This document shows positions 62,052-64,000 of a DNA stretch of 64,000 nucleotides, in pieces. A program made the translations under genes and the position numbers. The number at the start of each line of letters is the position of its first letter. Position 1 is the stretch's first letter. This DNA is from Flavobacterium psychrophilum (lineage in GTDB: Bacteria > Bacteroidota > Bacteroidia > Flavobacteriales > Flavobacteriaceae): positions 54,091 through 118,090 of the forward strand of contig CAMBZB010000002.1 of the NCBI GenBank assembly GCA_945872245.1. The letters are read 5' to 3'. The notes below the pieces were generated by a model that ran no database searches, was not told where the DNA came from, and was given only the letters and a program-made list of their open reading frames with translations.

Positions 62052-62411
62052 ATGATTGGAGAAAAAATTAGAAAAATAAGGACTATAAAAGGATTTTCAC
62101 AAGATTATGTTTCGAATATATTAAATATATCCCAAGCAGCTTATTCTGATATTGAAAACAATAAATCAAAAATTAATTTAGAAAGAATTCAAGAAATTGC
62201 AAATGTTTTTGAATTAGACATTAATGATTTGATTTCTTTTGATGAAAATCAAGTTTTTAATAATACATTTAATGAAAACTCAAATGGTTATTTTAATGTC
62301 AAGAAAGTTATTTCTGAAACCTTTGATAAAGAAAGAGAAGCTTATCTTGAACAAATTAAAACTCTAAAAGAAGAAGTTTTTTATTTGAGAAAAAAGTTGG
62401 ATGAAAAATAA
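62052..62411 (+). CDS. XRE-family helix-turn-helix regulator
   Basis: 119 residues from ATG 62052. An HTH_3 domain spans about 2-58 (GEKIRKIRTIKGFSQDYVSNILNISQAAYSDIENNKSKINLERIQEIANVFELDINDLI). The tail from about 85 is a likely coiled coil (KVISETFDKEREAYLEQIKTLKEEVFYLRKKLDEK) for dimerisation. The gene stands alone with its own promoter and terminator. No toxin or phage gene is adjacent, so its targets are unknown. Confidence 0.85.
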   Translation: MIGEKIRKIRTIKGFSQDYVSNILNISQAAYSDIENNKSKINLERIQEIANVFELDINDLISFDENQVFNNTFNENSNGYFNVKKVISETFDKEREAYLEQIKTLKEEVFYLRKKLDEK

Positions 62412-62418
62412 GAAAAAA

Positions 62419-62456
62419 ATCCCAAAACCATTTATTTAGTTTTGGGATATTTTTTT
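62419..62456 (+). terminator. terminator after the XRE regulator
   Basis: ATCCCAAAAC at 62419-62428 and GTTTTGGGAT at 62439-62448, perfect stem with a 10-base loop, then a T-run. Confidence 0.85.
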
Positions 62457-62472
62457 GTTTTTGAAGTGCAGA

Positions 62473-63093
62473 TTAAAAACCATTATTATTGTTGAAAACC
62501 TCTTGATTCACTTCCTCAATATAATTTAAAACGGTTTCCTTTCCCGTAGATTCCGTTGCGGACGTTACAAAATACTGGGGCATCTCGGCCCAATTGTTCG
62601 CAAACATTTTCTTTTTATAAGCTGCTATGTGGGAATCAATTTTTGTTTTGCTAATCTTGTCGGCTTTGGTGAAAATAATGCAAAAAGGAATTTCGCTCTC
62701 TCCCATGTACGACATGAATTCAATATCTATTGTTTGTGCTTCGTGCCGAATGTCAATTAAAACAAAAGCGCATACTAATTGCTCCCTTGTTTCAAAATAA
62801 TCAGTAATAAATTGCTGAAAAACCGATTTTGTTTTCTTGGAAACTTTGGCATATCCATAACCGGGTAAATCGACAAGAAACCAATTGTTGTTAATTAAAA
62901 AATGATTTATTAATTGTGTTTTTCCTGGTCTTCCCGAAGTTTTTGCCAAATTTTTATGATTGGTCAGCATGTTAATCAACGACGACTTGCCAACATTTGA
63001 TCGACCTATAAAAGCATACTCCGGCAAGAAGTCTTTTGGACATTTGTCGACATCAGAGTTGCTGATAATAAATTCGGCGGTATTAATCTTCAT
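62473..63093 (-). CDS. engB: ribosome biogenesis GTP-binding protein EngB (YihA/YsxC)
   Basis: 206 residues. G1 GRSNVGKSSL, G2/G3 TSGRPGKTQLINHFLIN and DLPGYGYA, G4 TKADKIS (NKxD type), and a C-terminal TSATESTGKETVLNYI G5 region. It helps 50S ribosome maturation. It begins 27 bases after the alpha/beta hydrolase stop on the same strand, and so is probably co-transcribed with it. Confidence 0.94.
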   Translation of the reverse strand: MKINTAEFIISNSDVDKCPKDFLPEYAFIGRSNVGKSSLINMLTNHKNLAKTSGRPGKTQLINHFLINNNWFLVDLPGYGYAKVSKKTKSVFQQFITDYFETREQLVCAFVLIDIRHEAQTIDIEFMSYMGESEIPFCIIFTKADKISKTKIDSHIAAYKKKMFANNWAEMPQYFVTSATESTGKETVLNYIEEVNQEVFNNNNGF

Positions 63094-63120
63094 AATTGTA
63101 TTTGTAAATTCCCCGGATGC

Positions 63121-63894
63121 TTAATGCGCTTTCAAATGGGTATGTGTCAGCCAGTCTTCTAGCAAACGATTAAATTCTTCAGGATGTTCCATCATGGCCG
63201 CATGACCACATTTATCAATCCAATATAGAGTTGCATTTGGCAGTAATTCATTAAACTCTTCGGCGACATTTGGAGGAGTGACTTTGTCGTTTTTTCCCCA
63301 AATAAGACAAGTTTGTACATGCATTTTTGGAAGGTCTTTTGCCATATTGTGTCGAATGGCACTTTTGGCAATAGTCAATGTTTTTATCAATTTTATCCTG
63401 TCGTTTACGGAGGCATAAACCTCGTCTACCAGTTCCTTGGTAGCCATTTTTGGATCATAAAATACGGCTTCTGCTTTTTGCTTTATATACTCATAGTCCC
63501 CTCTTTTTGGGTAACTATCGCCCATGGCACTTTCATAAAGGCCTGAACTTCCTGTCAATACTAATCCAGCCACTTTTTCTGGATACATTTTTGTGTGGTA
63601 TAAAGCAATATGGCCTCCTAATGAATTTCCCAACAAGATTACTCTGTCAAAACCTTTGAAAGTGATAAAGTCCTTAACATATTTTGCAAAAGCTTTAACA
63701 TTGGTTTTTAAAATATTTTGGGTATAAATTGGTAAATCCGGAATGACAATTTTGTATCCTTTTTCAGAAAAATAACTGGCAACGGCATCAAAGTTGCTTA
63801 ATCCTCCCATTAGACCATGCAAAATGACAATTGGAGTTCCTTCTCCGGCTTCATAATAGCCGTATCTACCTTCCTTTTTATAGTATTTTTCCAT
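63121..63894 (-). CDS. alpha/beta-fold hydrolase
   Basis: 257 residues. Canonical order: oxyanion region ILHGLMGGLSNF, nucleophile serine in LLGNSLGGHIAL, acid in WGKNDKVTPP and histidine in CGHAAMMEHPEEF. No lid or other domain. The substrate (ester, amide or haloalkane) cannot be inferred; sequence resembles MhpC-like and epoxide-hydrolase-like proteins. TATATTTG on the minus strand (63923-63930) is a candidate -7 box. Upstream of engB in the same unit. Confidence 0.85.
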   Translation of the reverse strand: MEKYYKKEGRYGYYEAGEGTPIVILHGLMGGLSNFDAVASYFSEKGYKIVIPDLPIYTQNILKTNVKAFAKYVKDFITFKGFDRVILLGNSLGGHIALYHTKMYPEKVAGLVLTGSSGLYESAMGDSYPKRGDYEYIKQKAEAVFYDPKMATKELVDEVYASVNDRIKLIKTLTIAKSAIRHNMAKDLPKMHVQTCLIWGKNDKVTPPNVAEEFNELLPNATLYWIDKCGHAAMMEHPEEFNRLLEDWLTHTHLKAH

Positions 63895-64000
63895 ACGTTT
63901 TATCGTAAATTTTCAATTTTGACAAATATAGGATTTAAAAAATATAAATGAATTTTTGAAAAACAATTTTTAGCATTTAATTCCTTTTGAAGCAAAAAAA

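Overview
The window is a 64 kb stretch of a low-GC chromosome from the Bacteroidota, almost certainly a Flavobacterium or close relative. The evidence is the gliding-motility pair gldB-gldC, proteins ending in type A and type B type IX secretion (T9SS) sorting domains, a DUF5103 T9SS plug protein, and many flavobacterial promoters (-7 box TAnnTTTG, often with a -33 TTG). Shine-Dalgarno sequences are scarce. I see no integrase, transposase, CRISPR array or rRNA operon. This is mostly core genome with a few variable secreted or exported proteins.

Layout. 1-5.6 kb: end of an alpha/beta hydrolase, a secreted propeller protein, a small membrane protein, then tig, clpP and clpX (protein folding and quality control). 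5.7-15.3 kb: serB, a GH3-family protein, DUF2797, sppA, a folK/deoxynucleoside-kinase fusion, a large T9SS lectin-like protein and a SpoU rRNA/tRNA methylase. 15.3-19.5 kb: DUF1573 protein, mutS, tRNA-Gly(GCC)-tRNA-Leu(TAA), and a tiny repeat-rich lipoprotein. 19.8-27.8 kb: waaA, a sugar aminotransferase, galE, fabD, an aspartate-type aminotransferase, a fatty acid desaturase and rsmG (envelope and lipid metabolism plus ribosome modification). 28-31.2 kb: a leucine-rich-repeat T9SS protein broken by a +1 frameshift. 31.4-36.6 kb: pruA, apaG, T9SS plug, a methyltransferase and map. 36.6-41.7 kb: a TetR-ABC-HlyD-TolC export operon whose ATPase has degenerate catalytic motifs. 41.8-48.4 kb: gpmI, a DUF5916 outer-membrane protein and two convergent L,D-transpeptidases. 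48.5-52.6 kb: tRNA-Gly(TCC), tatA, PAP2 phosphatase, an O-methyltransferase, rlmN and a polyprenyl synthase. 52.7-58.9 kb: an AraC-type response regulator, a GAF/PAS histidine kinase, dnaG (zinc ligands absent) and a NarL-type response regulator. 59-64 kb: nadE, gldB-gldC, an unknown membrane-tailed protein, an XRE regulator, engB and an alpha/beta hydrolase.

The most coherent functional thread is cell-surface biology: T9SS cargo, plug, GldB/GldC, Tat, LPS synthesis and peptidoglycan cross-linking. No wholly new multi-gene system is obvious. The best candidates for a second look are the export operon with the degenerate ABC ATPase, the zinc-less DnaG, the frameshifted LRR protein, the repeat-bearing small lipoprotein and TatA tail, and several perfect inverted repeats at promoters and between genes. 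Where a longer reading frame began inside a TAnnTTTG promoter box, I moved the start downstream and say so in the entry.
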